Source: Montifringilla adamsi
Lineage: Eukaryota > Chordata > Aves > Passeriformes > Passeridae
DNA length: 64,000 nucleotides
Direction of reading: 5' to 3'
Assembly: GCA_017590115.1 (NCBI GenBank)
Contig: JAGGNK010008337.1
Coordinates: forward strand, 8,113,609-8,177,608
This document shows positions 11,718-24,200 of this stretch, one piece after another. The position numbers and the translations under genes were made by a program. Below the pieces are notes generated by a model that had not been told where the DNA came from, searched no databases, and saw only the letters and a program-made list of their open reading frames with translations. Position 1 is the stretch's first letter, and each line of letters starts with the position of its first letter.

Positions 11718-12946
11718 TGCTTGGTGTAAGGGTCTCCATGGGAATTCATCCCATCCAAGACATCCAGCTGAGGTGTTTCAGGTGAAGACTGACATCCCTA
11801 GGCGCCTCCTCTTGTTAGTTGAAAGACTCAATTTACCCCTGAGAGCAATTTTGTCCACGTGGGACCACCTCAGGGTACCTCAAAATTCTGCTCGCTCACC
11901 TGAGCTGCTGGAGCCTGGCTGGCTTGTGCCTATAACCCCTGTGGGCAGTGGTGTGAGCAAGAAAGGAGGGATCTCACCCTAGCAAACACCCCTGGGAGCC
12001 AGAACCAGATCTGTGTAACTCTGCACACTCTCATGCTGTGTCTCAGTGTGGTCCATGGGGCTGAGCCCACCCTGCAAACTCAGCTGTGGACCTGCAGCAA
12101 GCTCCTGATGCCAGGGTCTGGCCCCAACACAAGCCCAGCAAGAGTCCCAGCTTCCAGCATCTCCTCCCCTTTGCCAAATATGCTGAGAGGGGAGGAAGCA
12201 GACCCAGCAACAGGCTCAGCCCATCTGCTCCTTGTGCTTTGGTGCTGCAAAATTAGGGAAACATCCTCCCAGCCCCTGCCAACAGCACAGAGCAAAGGGG
12301 AGGTAGTGAGGGATGGAACACAGGCACGTGGGTGCCAGCCCTGCTAACTGCAGAGGGGAGGTTCCTGACCCATGGAAGAGAAAAGGAGTCAGCCTGGAGC
12401 AACATCACAAAGTTTTCTCAGATTCCTCTGGCAGCACAAACACCAGAGTAAGAACCAGGCACAGACCTCCTGACTCTGTGGCAGAACTTGTGGCTTGAGA
12501 GCAGCAGCTGGCTGAAGGGAGTGGGAGCTGCAAGGCAGGGGCTGGTCCCTGCCTCTTGTGCCAGGACACAGGGATGAAGAGGAGCTTCTCTTCCTGCCAT
12601 TCCCAGACACATCTGTGCCATTAACAGGTCAGGAGACCTCTTCCCAAGGAGCCCTCAGCAGCAACATGTGCCTCTCCTCCTGGCACAGGTACCCATTGAT
12701 CCCCAGCCAGGTGTGCTGGCAGAAGCAAAGGTCCAAGTGCCCTGTTTCTCTGAGAGGCAGCAAAGAGAACACAAAAACAAGGCAGGAAAAGCTCCCTGCC
12801 ATGCTAAGGCAGAGTGAGAAGCCAGGGCAGCACGGAGGCAGCAGTTCTGTGCAGGAGAGTGGCTCCTGGGGCAGCTCCCTGGGGCTGGACACATCCCAGG
12901 CCTGATTTCATCCTCCTCCAGAGGCTGCTCGGTGCTTTGTGCCACA
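11718..12946. other. Intergenic, moderately GC-rich, no gene seen
   Basis: Many overlapping open frames appear here because GC content is higher and stop codons are rarer. None shows a domain or a consistent exon structure. Confidence 0.6.
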
Positions 12947-12952
12947 TATTGG

Positions 12953-13567
12953 TCTCGGGTTTTCTGCTTTCGGGATGACCCCAAGAGTCCCTTTTTCCCA
13001 GTCCGCCAGCCAAAGAAAGAGTTGGGATTCTTTGGCTCCCAACTCTTCACAAGGTTGTTTATTATCTATTATCCAAAATATTTTCTCTCAGATCCACAGA
13101 GGTCTGATCTGCAGGTCTGTCAAAGGCACACTGCCCTGCCCTGAGGCGGTGCTATCTCTTTATACTAAAAACTATGTGTACTTTATTTACAGTTATTTTC
13201 CAATACCTGTCACCTTGTTAGACTGTCTATTTCTACTCTAAACCAATCCAAAAGTGCCAACATCACACAGAAGATGGAGGCTAGGAAGAAGAAGGAAGAA
13301 AGACAGGACAATGCCCAAATCCCTCTATCTTGCCTCCTAGACCCCTATAGTAAAAATCTTCAAAATTCCACTTTTCACCCAGTGACAACTACTATTATGC
13401 TACTTAAAATTTTGTGACGTGTAATTCTGACATACAAAGTTGGTAATTTGCTGCATGGGTTAACATCGAAATCCCAAGTGTCTTTGGCTTCCCGCCAGGA
13501 TCTCTGAGCCCCCTGCCAGGGGCACAAGCCATCCAGGGCACCCAGAGGGGTGTCCTGGGTTCCAGCG
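12953..13567 (-). mobile_element. Solo LTR, ERVK-like family B, copy 1 (antisense)
   Basis: A perfect 6-bp target duplication TATTGG (12947-12952 and 13568-13573) bounds the element. On the minus strand it runs from CGCTGGAACCCAGGACACCC through a TATAAAGAGATAG promoter-like stretch to AGAAAACCCGAGA. The copy at 29165 has TGTCGGAACCCAGGACATCC at its start, so the first bases here are mutated. Shared internal landmarks are GGCAGGAAGCCAAAGACACTTGGGATTT (only partly conserved) and a GAAGATGGAGGCTAGGAAGA block (plus strand). No coding region is attached. Confidence 0.85.
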
Positions 13568-13573
13568 TATTGG

Positions 13574-13866
13574 TGCTGTGGTTTTGCCAGCCTGGAAGCT
13601 GGACTGCTCTGCCCTCTCAGCCATCACAGTGCAGCACAGCACTCCTTCCAGCAGCTCAGCACTTCTGGCTTTACCCCCCATCTGATCTGCTCCCCCACCC
13701 TGCCAGGACGGAGCTGTTATTAATGGACTTGAAAATCCGCCAAGAAAATCTCCAGGCCCAGATTTTGCCTGCCCTTTGCCCTTTTGCTGATTAACTCCAA
13801 AAAGCCTTCTGAGAAACCTGCAGCTGCTGAAATGCACATCTTGCACAGCAAGATGAAATCTGCCTT

Positions 13867-13910
<44 letters not shown>

Positions 13911-15036
13911 CAGCAATTGCTTGCTTTTAGTAAATGGAAGAGTAATCTAGAAAATGCTTGACTATTAGGCCCACTCTTCCTTAGCATATCAGTTTACACT
14001 CCACAGAAAGCTGTTATTAACTGATAATAATTCAGTTAATATCAAGTGCTTGAGATCTCACAGTGCAGTTGCCAGCAAATGGGCAAAAGCAACTCTAATT
14101 TATCCATCTGGTGTAGGGAGCATAAAAGGGAAAGTTGCCTTTGCTACAAGACAGAGGAGGCTGCAAAAAAAAAAAAGACAGAAAACAACAGAAAAAAAAG
14201 AAAGAAAATATCCTGACACTTCTGTCCAGGTGGCAAGACCATTTGTGCCTGGACTGGTAAGAAAATGGCTGAAAGGAACACGTAACTTGGGAAAGGATGC
14301 TTAAAGGTCAAATAAAACTTGAGCATGACCAGGCACAGCCTAAAAAAATCTTGAACTTAAATGAGATTCTGATTAGCACTGGCTGAAGGCTGACATGACG
14401 TTCTAGCGTGGGGATTCTCAAATGCCCATGGCTCACCACCGCTCCTGCACCAATCAACCTCTCTTTGATATGAAGCCAAGGCCAGGCCACTGGATATTTG
14501 GTATTCTGTTCCAAACTATCCCCTGGATCAGAAGGAAGCCCTGGAGGCCCTTCAATTGCACTGCTAGTGCTCTGTGCTCTGTTTTATTGGCAGGTCTCAC
14601 TTCCCTGCTGTGTCTGCACTTGGATTTTATTTCCTTTCCCCTTCCAGGCTTGTGGGACCACAGAGTTTATACCACAGAGCTGTTCCGCTCCTGGCCAAAG
14701 CCAGCAGCACAGAATGCAGCTGTAGGCTGCTCTGTGTTTAGGCTGTATTGATTAAGCTACAATCCGTGTAGGAAGAGAAAAAATTTCATTTGGTGGATGC
14801 ACCTGAAGGGCTCCTGGAAGGCTCTGATGGGGTCAGGGCTCGAGCACTGCAGGGAAAAGCTGGAACAGTGCTACCCTTCACTCTCCACAGGACAGCAGTG
14901 ACATTTCAGCCTGGTGCCCAGAGGATGAGCCCCCCACATCAGGAGGCTGCTGGGATGAAGCAGGTGGGTACTGGGTGAGGCAGTGGGGAGGACAGCCAGA
15001 AGACAGCAGGCAGCTCTCTCAATCCCAGTCCTCGTG
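13574..15036. other. Intergenic, no gene seen
   Basis: Unique sequence apart from the 40-base poly-T run and a short A-rich stretch near 14165. Confidence 0.6.
13869..13908. repeat. Poly-T run (40)
   Basis: Forty uninterrupted T. It could be the reverse-complement tail of a retrocopy, but I see no recognisable body beside it. Confidence 0.93.
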
Positions 15037-15683
15037 TGTCCTAGATTGCCAGGCAATGTGTGCTCTATCTGCCACCTGTGAGAGGTGTGGCAGTTGTCTT
15101 CTGTTCAGTGGGCAGTTTTCCTTATCTCTTCCACAAACTAATCCTCCCTCCCGGGAGACATCTGCTGATGACAGGCTATGGAATGTCACTGCATGGCTGA
15201 TAACAACTACAGCATCCCATTGGGAGATGCTCCACCCAGAGGGAGGAGCCAAACATTCCTACCCGGATATAATCTGGAGTTTCTGGAACACCAGCACGGC
15301 TTTCTCCACTGGATTTTCCCAGAGGAACAGCAGCTGACTCTTCCACTGGATCTTCAGAGGAAGACTACACCCTCCTACAGGATCCCTGCTCCAACAGAGC
15401 CACACCTGACACTCCAGGAGGACTGCAGCCACAATTCCAATTGGAGTGCTACCAACACCCTGACCAGCAGGGTGTCAAGTTGTGTTCTGACTGTGTCAGT
15501 GTTGTTTTGATTTACTGCTTGTTTATTTTTTTAAAAATTTTCTTCCCTAATAAAGAACTGTTATTCCTGCTCCCATATTTTTGCCTGAGAGCCCCTTAAT
15601 TTAAAATTTATAGCAATTTGGAGGAAGGGGGTTTACATTTTCCATTTCAGGGGAGGCTCCTGCCTTCCTTAGCACACACCTGT
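15037..15683 (+). mobile_element. Solo LTR, third family, 3' half later duplicated
   Basis: The element begins TGTCCTAGATTGCCAGGCAA and continues with GAGAGGTGTGGCAGTTGTCT and CTCCCGGGAGACATCTGCTG. It has a TATAA-like CGGATATAATC and a polyadenylation signal AATAAA at 15549, followed by TGCCTGAGAGCCCCTTAATT. I recognise this as a songbird-type LTR but cannot name the family with certainty. I found no clear target duplication, so the 3' end (around CTCCTGCCTTCCTTAGCA) is approximate. The part from 15374 on is repeated at 16235. Confidence 0.72.
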
Positions 15684-16234
15684 CTTTCCAAACTGAGACA
15701 TCATGCTGTGAAGGTGCTCTTACAGGACAAATGTTTTGCATTTACTGCCTCTCTATGCCTCACTCACTTTTTCTTTCAGTTTCCAGCAATCCCAACTGTT
15801 CTACCCCAAAATGACTCCCTTTACCCCGACTAGAGAACAAATTTAGTGCATATTTCTTAAAACAGAAGACCTCCACCAAGGGCTGCTCAGCCCTGGCTGT
15901 CCTGGCCCCATCCCCATCCCTCAGCACCTCCAGTGCTTGCTCCCCAGCAGCTGGGATACCTCCTCAAAGCCATCACAGCCCCTCACCATGGCCCAAGTGC
16001 CACTCCATTGCCTTGGACCCACCCAGATATCCATCCAAATTCTCTAGGAAGGAGTCCATGTGAAATCCACCAGAGATTTTGCCATTAAAAAATCAACAAC
16101 GGACAAGCCCAAACCAACAGACAAAATCCTCACTCCCCCATTCTTTTTTTTTTTTTTAGGGTCCCTTGCAGTGCAGCATCAGGCTGGAGCTTTGTCAGTG
16201 TGACTGTTTCCCTTCACTAGTTGACAAAAAGCAC
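15374..16234 (+). repeat. 861-bp tandem duplication, copy 1
   Basis: The sequence recurs head-to-tail with a constant offset of 861 bases. I see only three substitutions between the copies: 15478 A / 16339 G, 16136 C / 16997 T, and 16221 T / 17082 C. The poly-T run near the end has the same length in both. The unit holds the 3' half of the LTR starting at 15037 plus about 550 bases of non-repetitive flank, so the duplication is younger than the LTR insertion. A 71-codon open frame (15618-15833) is repeated identically and shows no domain. Confidence 0.95.
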
Positions 16235-17093
16235 CCTACAGGATCCCTGCTCCAACAGAGCCACACCTGACACTCCAGGAGGACTGCAGCCACAATTCCA
16301 ATTGGAGTGCTACCAACACCCTGACCAGCAGGGTGTCAGGTTGTGTTCTGACTGTGTCAGTGTTGTTTTGATTTACTGCTTGTTTATTTTTTTAAAAATT
16401 TTCTTCCCTAATAAAGAACTGTTATTCCTGCTCCCATATTTTTGCCTGAGAGCCCCTTAATTTAAAATTTATAGCAATTTGGAGGAAGGGGGTTTACATT
16501 TTCCATTTCAGGGGAGGCTCCTGCCTTCCTTAGCACACACCTGTCTTTCCAAACTGAGACATCATGCTGTGAAGGTGCTCTTACAGGACAAATGTTTTGC
16601 ATTTACTGCCTCTCTATGCCTCACTCACTTTTTCTTTCAGTTTCCAGCAATCCCAACTGTTCTACCCCAAAATGACTCCCTTTACCCCGACTAGAGAACA
16701 AATTTAGTGCATATTTCTTAAAACAGAAGACCTCCACCAAGGGCTGCTCAGCCCTGGCTGTCCTGGCCCCATCCCCATCCCTCAGCACCTCCAGTGCTTG
16801 CTCCCCAGCAGCTGGGATACCTCCTCAAAGCCATCACAGCCCCTCACCATGGCCCAAGTGCCACTCCATTGCCTTGGACCCACCCAGATATCCATCCAAA
16901 TTCTCTAGGAAGGAGTCCATGTGAAATCCACCAGAGATTTTGCCATTAAAAAATCAACAACGGACAAGCCCAAACCAACAGACAAAATCCTCACTCTCCC
17001 ATTCTTTTTTTTTTTTTTAGGGTCCCTTGCAGTGCAGCATCAGGCTGGAGCTTTGTCAGTGTGACTGTTTCCCTTCACTAGCTGACAAAAAGC
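16235..17093 (+). repeat. 861-bp tandem duplication, copy 2
   Basis: Second copy of the unit at 15374. It joins copy 1 directly after AAAAAGCAC / CCTACAGG and ends at AAAAAGC, after which the sequence becomes unique. It therefore carries a second, promoterless half LTR with its own AATAAA (about 16410). The junction shares only a few bases (CC), as expected for a replication or end-joining duplication. Confidence 0.95.
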
Positions 17094-19364
17094 CCCAAAC
17101 TTCTCTGGACCTGAAAAGACCTGCCCTTGTAAGTTATTTTCCACTGCTTGTCAATAGTGACAAATCTTCCTTCCCCCCAGGGCTTCTCTCACAGCTGCCA
17201 GCTGCTCTTTTTCCTGGATGAACACTCAATTTACCCACTGAGGTACTGCTGTTCACAGGTGTGACAGGAGCTTACCAAGTCCCATCAGGGCTGAAGGAAC
17301 CTCTGGGAATTCAGCTCCTCTTTCTCACCTCTTCCCTCTCTCTCATCCCTGTTAAGAAAAGCCTTCTTTGGCAGTGGCATGGAGAGCATAACATTAAATC
17401 TAAGCCCGAGGGGATGAGCTGAGCAAGAGGAAAATGGGGGCCAGAACTGTCTTTGGTGAGGCTCAAAGGTGGCACCACTGGAAAAGTTGGAGAACTGCTA
17501 ATTGAAGGGTGTCTGGACACAGGGATTTCAGACTAATGCTGTAATCAAGGTTAGACAATAATTTGTCACAAGGGAAAGGAAAAGCCCTTTGAGGCTTCAC
17601 TTTCTGTCCCCTCCACCTTTGTGTTTCCTGGGAGAATCAGTATTTGTGGTTTTTTGTTGCTCATTGCACCAGACCTGTCTTCTTTTGCAGTGAGCTGGGA
17701 AGGTTTTCCTAGCTCCTTGCATGGTCATTTGTGGAGGGTGAAAAAATGTTTACAGTCTTGGATGGATAAACCCCTCCCCTAGGCAGCAGTAACAGCACTC
17801 TCCTAATTGTTAAAGCAGCCATCTGATACCAGCTGGCTTTCCCAGGCACAAACCAGCCCCCCTCTGCAAATGAATGAGCAAATCAAACAGTTTCGTGTGG
17901 TTGGTCCCCAGAGAGTGACAAATCTGCCCCTCTGTGCCATCGCACAGCAGGAGGAGCTGGAAGTTCCAAACATGTGGGTGGTTTCCACCCATGCCCAGAG
18001 AGAGAAGGGGAAATGCCAGTCTGCCCCTGGAGTGATTAATCCTGCCAATGAACCAGCATTTGCTTCAAACAGGCATGAGTTTTCTTTAATTAACAATGAT
18101 TTCCATTAAAGCTGGTGGCTCAGATTAAATCTGAGAGCTCATTCACCAGCTCCCCTGTCTCTGTGGAAGGGACCAGGCGGAAGGTTTGTGCCGCTCTGAG
18201 GGACTGAAGAGGCCTCAGAGGTCTGCAAAGGGCTGGCACATGGAATAAGGGCTGCATAAATAGTTTCTGAGTGGAATTTTAGATGTTTGCTTGACTAAAA
18301 TCTTCCTGTGAACCTCACAGCAACTACTGAAGTCTTCCCAGGCAGCTGAGGTTTGAGAGCCCCAAAGCTGTCAGGCCCTGCAGTCAGACCCAGCTCAGTG
18401 TTTTTGTGGTGCCCTCTCACCTCACTGATGCAGGTGAGACAAAACACATCTGGCTCAAGGGAACAGCTTTCATCCAGCCTTCTTTGGTCCCAAGTCCTGT
18501 AACTGCTCTTGGATCCCAGGGGCTACACCAGGAGTGGCCATAAAACACAGAAATTAATCAGAAGTGATTGGAGAGGAATTGAGGGGATGGAAGAATGTGT
18601 GTATGTATGGGGGAAAAAAAAGCAGTAGGAATTGCAATAGGCAAAGAAAGACCCACATTTGATTAGCAGGCACACTCCCAGGGAAGTGATTTGGAATTAA
18701 TCTGGGCCAGTGCACTTCTTCACCCTTGATTGTGCAAAAGAGAAGGAGAATGGAGTCTGAATTGAAAGAAAAAAAAAAAAGCCGCCACAAAAAACCCTAC
18801 ATCAGCACTTGATCACACTTTGGACTCTTGGTGAAAATATTTCCTTCTGAGTTATCAAAAGAAGAGCACAGAGCAGCAAGAAATAACCACAAAATGAAGT
18901 GAGACTGAAGATTAGAGTGGTGTCTCTGGGAGGCAACGTTGTCGTCTGGCCAAGGCACTGCAGCCCAGCTCACAGTGACAGAGTTTAGCCAAGAGAAAGC
19001 CTTGTCAGGGCAGAACATCTTGTTTTATTAGAAAATGTGGTCTTTACAAAGTGTGAGGAAAAGAAGGCACAAGATTTGGGGTAGAGTTTTAGATGTCTCG
19101 TCTCGCAGAATCCTGGGCATGCAGGAGCCTCTGCTGCACAGTGCCAGCTCCATCTTTGCTCTAGCATGTGCTCATGGGGAGGAATATTTTTGGGGCAGGA
19201 AATTGCCCTGATATGTTCCTGGATGTCTGTTTACTGGAGCATGTCTAACAAACCAATATCTGAGTGAAAAAGCATTGGATTCAATATAGAAGGAAATCAG
19301 CAGGAATTTGTGTGAGAAAGTCTTTGTATTTCTTGCCAAATAACACTAAAGGATCAAACAAAAT

Positions 19365-19420
19365 ACAAAAAAAAGAAACAAAAAAAAAAAAAAAACCACC
19401 AAAAAACCAAAAAAGGATCA
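19365..19420. repeat. A-rich low-complexity tract
   Basis: Runs of A broken by single G or C, including a run of about 15 A. This is simple sequence only. Confidence 0.85.
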
Positions 19421-19768
19421 AACTTTACTTCAGCAGCCTGTTGCTGTGGTAGCTTTTCTGTCACTTTCTAGTGACAAGTTATATTCCAGTGTAATACACA
19501 GAATAGCAAAGTTCTTTCAAATGCTTCAGAGATGAGACAAAAGGAAGCTATATTTTGATATCTGTCTCAGGCAACTGTCACCAATTAACTTAGTCCCTTC
19601 ATGACTTAATTCCCTTATCCTCACAATTTCTCAGTGAGGGCAGACTGTGCTGCTCTCCATTCCATGGGCCCCCAAGGAGCCATGGCACAGAGAAACAAGG
19701 GGCTCTTGGCATTTCTCATTCTGATTCTCACCAGGTTAAAGTCATAGCAAAGTAGTGCTCAGAACTGC

Positions 19769-19930
19769 AAAAAAAAAAAACAAAAAATCAAACCAAACCA
19801 AACCAACAAACAAAAAAACCAAACCAAAACAAAAACAATAAAACCAAAACAAACAAACAAAACCACAACAACAAAAATAAAAATAAAAATAAACACCCAA
19901 ACCAAAAAACCCTCAACAAACAAGCAAAAA
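19769..19930. repeat. A-rich low-complexity tract (CAAA/CCAAA-type)
   Basis: About 160 bases composed almost only of A and C, in units such as AACC, CAAA and AAATA. It has no fixed period. Confidence 0.9.
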
Positions 19931-20167
19931 TCTCCTCATCCCTGTAAGGAAAGAAAGCATCAGGGTCCAGTCTGCATTCTACTGTAGTAGCTCAGTGTTG
20001 AACTCCCCTGCTCTCCAAGGCAGTGACTTTATGCTGCCTTGCTTAACCAAGCCAGGTCCAAGGGCAGGGTCATGTGTGAATCCAAATACAGAATTTCAGG
20101 CCTGCTTTGGTTTCTTTGAGCTGGCTGATCTATTTCAGTGCTTCAGAAAGAGCTGGCCCTCTCAGTT

Positions 20168-20258
20168 GGGAAAGGGGAAGGGGAAAGGAAAGGAAAGGAA
20201 AGGGAAGGGAAGGGAAGGGAAGGGAAGGGAAGGGAAGGGAAAGGAAAGGGAAAGGAAA
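20168..20258. repeat. Polypurine (GGGAA/GGAAA)n simple repeat
   Basis: About 90 bases of nothing but G and A on the + strand, mostly GGGAA units in the centre and GGAAA units at the edges. Such pure purine mirror tracts can form triplex DNA and vary in length. Confidence 0.95.
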
Positions 20259-20671
20259 TAGCTTCCAAAGGTTCCCTCCCTTTATGTAAATAAGCTCAGC
20301 TGCAGCAGCTGATGGAAGCAGCATGATTGCAACTCTATTTCATTTCAGGACATGTAATACATGTCCCTGTTGGTTATTCAGAGTATATATAGTGCTCTGT
20401 GCACCTGGCAGAGTAAGAGCAGAATCTGTGGTTATTAGTCCCCAGATATGTGCTTAGTTCAGTCTTTGCCCAGTTCTATTACCTGGGTGTTTGCTTGAAT
20501 GAGGAAGCGAATGGCTTTGGCTTTGTTCATTCATTCTTCATTCACTTCTCGGTGTTCAAGCAAATTATATCCTTGGTATATGCTTGCACAGGCATAATAG
20601 GTTTTAAATTAACTCATCCAAGTGAATCAGAGCCAGGCCAAATACATTAATTCCATAATCAACAAAAAAGG

Positions 20672-21214
20672 AGCAGAACTACCCCTGTACTCAGTGCTGG
20701 TCAGGCCACACCCAGAATACTGAGCTCAGTTTTGGACCCCTCACTACAAGAAGGACCCTGAGACACTGGAGCGTGTCCAGAGAAGGGCAACAGAGCTGAG
20801 GAAAGAGAACAGGTCTTGGGAGGAGTGTCTGAGGGAGCTGAGGGTGTTCAGCCTGGAGAAAAGGAGGCTCAGGGGAGACCCTGTCACTCTCCACAGCTGC
20901 CTGGAAGGAGGCTGTAACCAGGTGGGGTCAGTCTCTTCTCTCAGGAAACAAGCAACAGGATGAGTGGACACGGCCTCAAATTGTGCCAGGGGAGGTTCAG
21001 ATTGGATATTAAGAAAAAATTGTTCGCAGGAAGCATTGAAACAGGCTACCCAGAGAAGCAGTGGAGGTCACCATCTTTGGAAGTGTTCAAAAAGCATGTG
21101 GCTATGGCACTTGAGAAAGTGATTTGGTGGTGAACGTGGTGGTGGTGCTGGGTTAACAGCTGGGACGTGATGATCCTAGAGCTCTTTTCCAACCTTCAGA
21201 ATTATATGATTCTA
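20672..21214 (+). mobile_element. CR1 retroposon, 5'-truncated, 3' end intact
   Basis: About 540 bases of a CR1 LINE: ACACTGGAGCGTGTCCAGAG, GGAGCTGAGGGTGTTCAGCC, GGAGACCCTGTCACTCTCCA, GGCCTCAAATTGTGCCAGGG, and the end AGCTCTTTTCCAACCTTCAG, then ATATGATTCT. CR1 copies are usually cut at the 5' end and end in short ATTCT-type repeats, as here. The remaining part is the end of the second open frame and the 3' UTR, with no functional protein. Confidence 0.93.
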
Positions 21215-24200
21215 CCCTTGGACCACCATGTTCTGTTAACTCTGGCTCTCTGAAATTCAGAGCTGACAAATCACCTGGTGATCAAGAATCTTACTAGGAG
21301 AGTATTCACACACATAATATATACAAATAATAAAGAAATGAATAAAACCAACCAATCATAGGCAGGAAGAAAGAGCTAGTCTTATGTAGAAGGTGAGATT
21401 TGCCTTAAAAAACCAATTGTACAATTACACCAAACTACATTATGAAATCTTTCCTGATTTGTACAGCTATACTTCCCAGAAGTTAATAACTCTTTCCAGA
21501 AATGTGTTACCATTGCATTCAAGTGCAGTTTGCATTATTTATTTTAATTACATATCCAATTAAAAAAAAAAGAAAGTAAATGAATGCTTCATTTCACTTG
21601 CCCACAGGGCACCTATGAAGAGGGTGAACGTTTCCATATTTATGTCTCCATTTTCTGTTCCCAGCTTGTCCTTGTGCTGATTCAGGAGGCTCAGGCTCAC
21701 TCTGCCAAAGCCACCCCTTAGTCTCAGAAGATAAAGGGTTACAGTGGCTGCTGCTCCAAGCTGGCAGTCAGTCAGCAAGAGAACTCTGCTCCCATTCCCA
21801 GTCACTCATAACAGTTGCTTTAATTAGTTTCTCCCCTTTCCCTAAGAATTGTCCAGCTCATCCAGAAAAGGCCATTTTGCTTGTGATAACCTCATGCAAA
21901 TAATCTCAGCTTCCATGGCATCATTTCTCTCTCACTCCTGGGCAAAGGTCAGGGTAGGAAATATAACAGGGAAACTGTTCCCAGCACATTCCCACTGCTG
22001 GGCCTCTGAGTTTCATGGTCCATGCTGACTGACTTCTCCTGTGCTGAGTAATTGTTTGGAGATGTCACTGCAACCATGATCTACACTCGAGGCATGGCTT
22101 GCTGCAGACGTGATTTATTCTTTCAGAATCACCTTGTTATTATTGCAATTAAATTGTTCCTTCCCTACGAACGCAGTGGTAGTTGAAGATTTTCTTTGAG
22201 CGTTCCTGTAGGCAATCTTAGCATGACAAAAGGACATTCATTCAAGAGCTGCATGTTTCCATCAGACTTTAATCTCCTGAAAACAAAATTTCAAAGCATG
22301 TTTCCAGCAGAGCTCTCTTTAACCAGGGAGTTGCTAGGGGAAATAAAAGGCCTTCACAGGTAAGTCAGGAGTTATTCACAGGACCTGACATTCACTTCTG
22401 TTACAGCAAAGTGTTTGATTCTCTGAGTCACATAAAGTATTTTTGATTAGAAAAAGAAATTAAGGGGGAAAAAAAAAACCAAACTCCAAAATGAAAATAA
22501 AGTAAAATCCAAAGAGAATCCCCAGGGGAACTGAAATCACAGCCTCTCTCACAACTGGTCTCAGCTCAGAGCTAGCCTTGCTCCATTCCTTTTCCCAGCC
22601 TGTTGCCACTGCAAATCAGTGAAAATCTCTTCCTCCTCTCCCATGGTGCTGGTCTCTGCCAGCTCTGCTACCCGAACTTCATTTCTCCGTGGCCAAATAA
22701 GTGCCAGAGCCAGCAAAAGGAAAGCCACAGAAACATGCAGGGGTCGAGGGAAGAACATTCCCTTCCCTACCTGGCAGCTGTGAGGTCATTGATGGGAAAC
22801 TGCCCTCCAAAGTGCCCTCCACTTGTTCCCACCCTTCTCTCTCTCCCCAGGGCCCTAGTCAATTCCCTTAGCCAGGAACTGAGCTCAGCTGACTCCAAGC
22901 AGCTCCCCAGCTGAGAAAACCAGTTACCTGCAGAGGTCTTTAATGATGCTCTTCCAAGTCCATCTCCCTGTGTCCCTTACATCCTTTAGTGATGCCCTTC
23001 CAAGTCCGTCTCCCTGTGTTCCTTACATCCTTTAATGATGCCCTTCCAAGTCCATCTCCCTGTGTTCCTTGCATGCTCAGCCCTAATCACGAATTTATGC
23101 CCTTGTACCTCATGACCTTTTTTTTTTTTTTGGTTAATATTAAAAGGCCACTTTTTTGTGGATATTTCCTAACGTGATGATGGTCATTTTCTAGTGTCTG
23201 TAAAAAATAATGCAGTGTTTCCACAACAAGTTCTTCTGCAGGAGCAGCCAGCACCCGGAGCCACCTGCCAGGCTCCTCATCCAGAGGCCAGGCACCCATT
23301 CCTTGTCTCAGGGACACCTTGACAGGCAGGGAACAGCCACAGCCTGCCAGGGGCTGCACTGCCTGGCTCCTCCTTTTCTTGGGAAAGAGGAATTTCCCAG
23401 CAATGTCTCCTGGTTCTCTGTGCTGGTTATGGGATAGAGTAAGAGCCACACTTTTTGCAGAGCTGCTCTGACAGGGACCTTTCTATCTGTTTTCTCTACT
23501 TGAGTAAATCAAGTAACAAAGGAGTCTTAACCTTTTCCAGCAGGACAAAGGGTCACCAAGGCTCCAGGATCACAGCCAGTTCTTTGCTGCTTTCTGAGTG
23601 TATGAGCTCTTCCTTGGAAGTCTGACACAGCTCTATAAAACAGAGGAATTTGTGCTATACTTCCATAGCACAAGAGGTTAACTGATGTTTACGAGGTGCT
23701 TTGAGACCAAACGTGATATATGTTTAAATTTGATTAATAGACCTTCCCATAGTATTTCACATTGCTATTTATTAGCATTACTTTTCCTAGGCTATTTTCA
23801 GCAGCATTTTCCATACGTAACTTGAATTTATTCTCCCTTCTCCTATTTAAATTATTCCTACAGAAAAGGCTGAGAGCTTAATGAGAAATTTGAATGGTAC
23901 CTGTGTGTTTTATCTCAGCTGGCAGATCTGACACCTCTGAATTAGTGCAGTGCTTTGTATTACATTCTGCTAGTGAGGGCTGTGAGGTCTTGTCAGATCT
24001 CATAAAGCAAACAAGGTGGATCCTTGAATGGAAACCTCAGAAGAACACCCACATGCCACATGAAGTAATATTTCACCTTCTGAATCATCACTTTTGCCCC
24101 TGAGTCATTTCTACAGCAGGAGTTCAGCTAGGTGGCTGAGGTTCTTTGCTGAGAGTTATTGCAGTTACTACCATTCAAAATACATTCAGAGGGAGTCCTT

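Larger units (their letters stand above)
17094..20671. other. Intergenic, no gene seen
   Basis: Unique sequence followed by the A-rich tracts near 19380 and 19770 and the purine tract at 20168. Confidence 0.6.

Noticed and set aside
15618..16694. Two identical 71-codon open frames, at first sight a duplicated gene
   Set aside because: They are copies of a frame inside the 861-bp duplicated DNA, in LTR end plus flank. The identity comes from the recent DNA duplication, not from selection on a protein.
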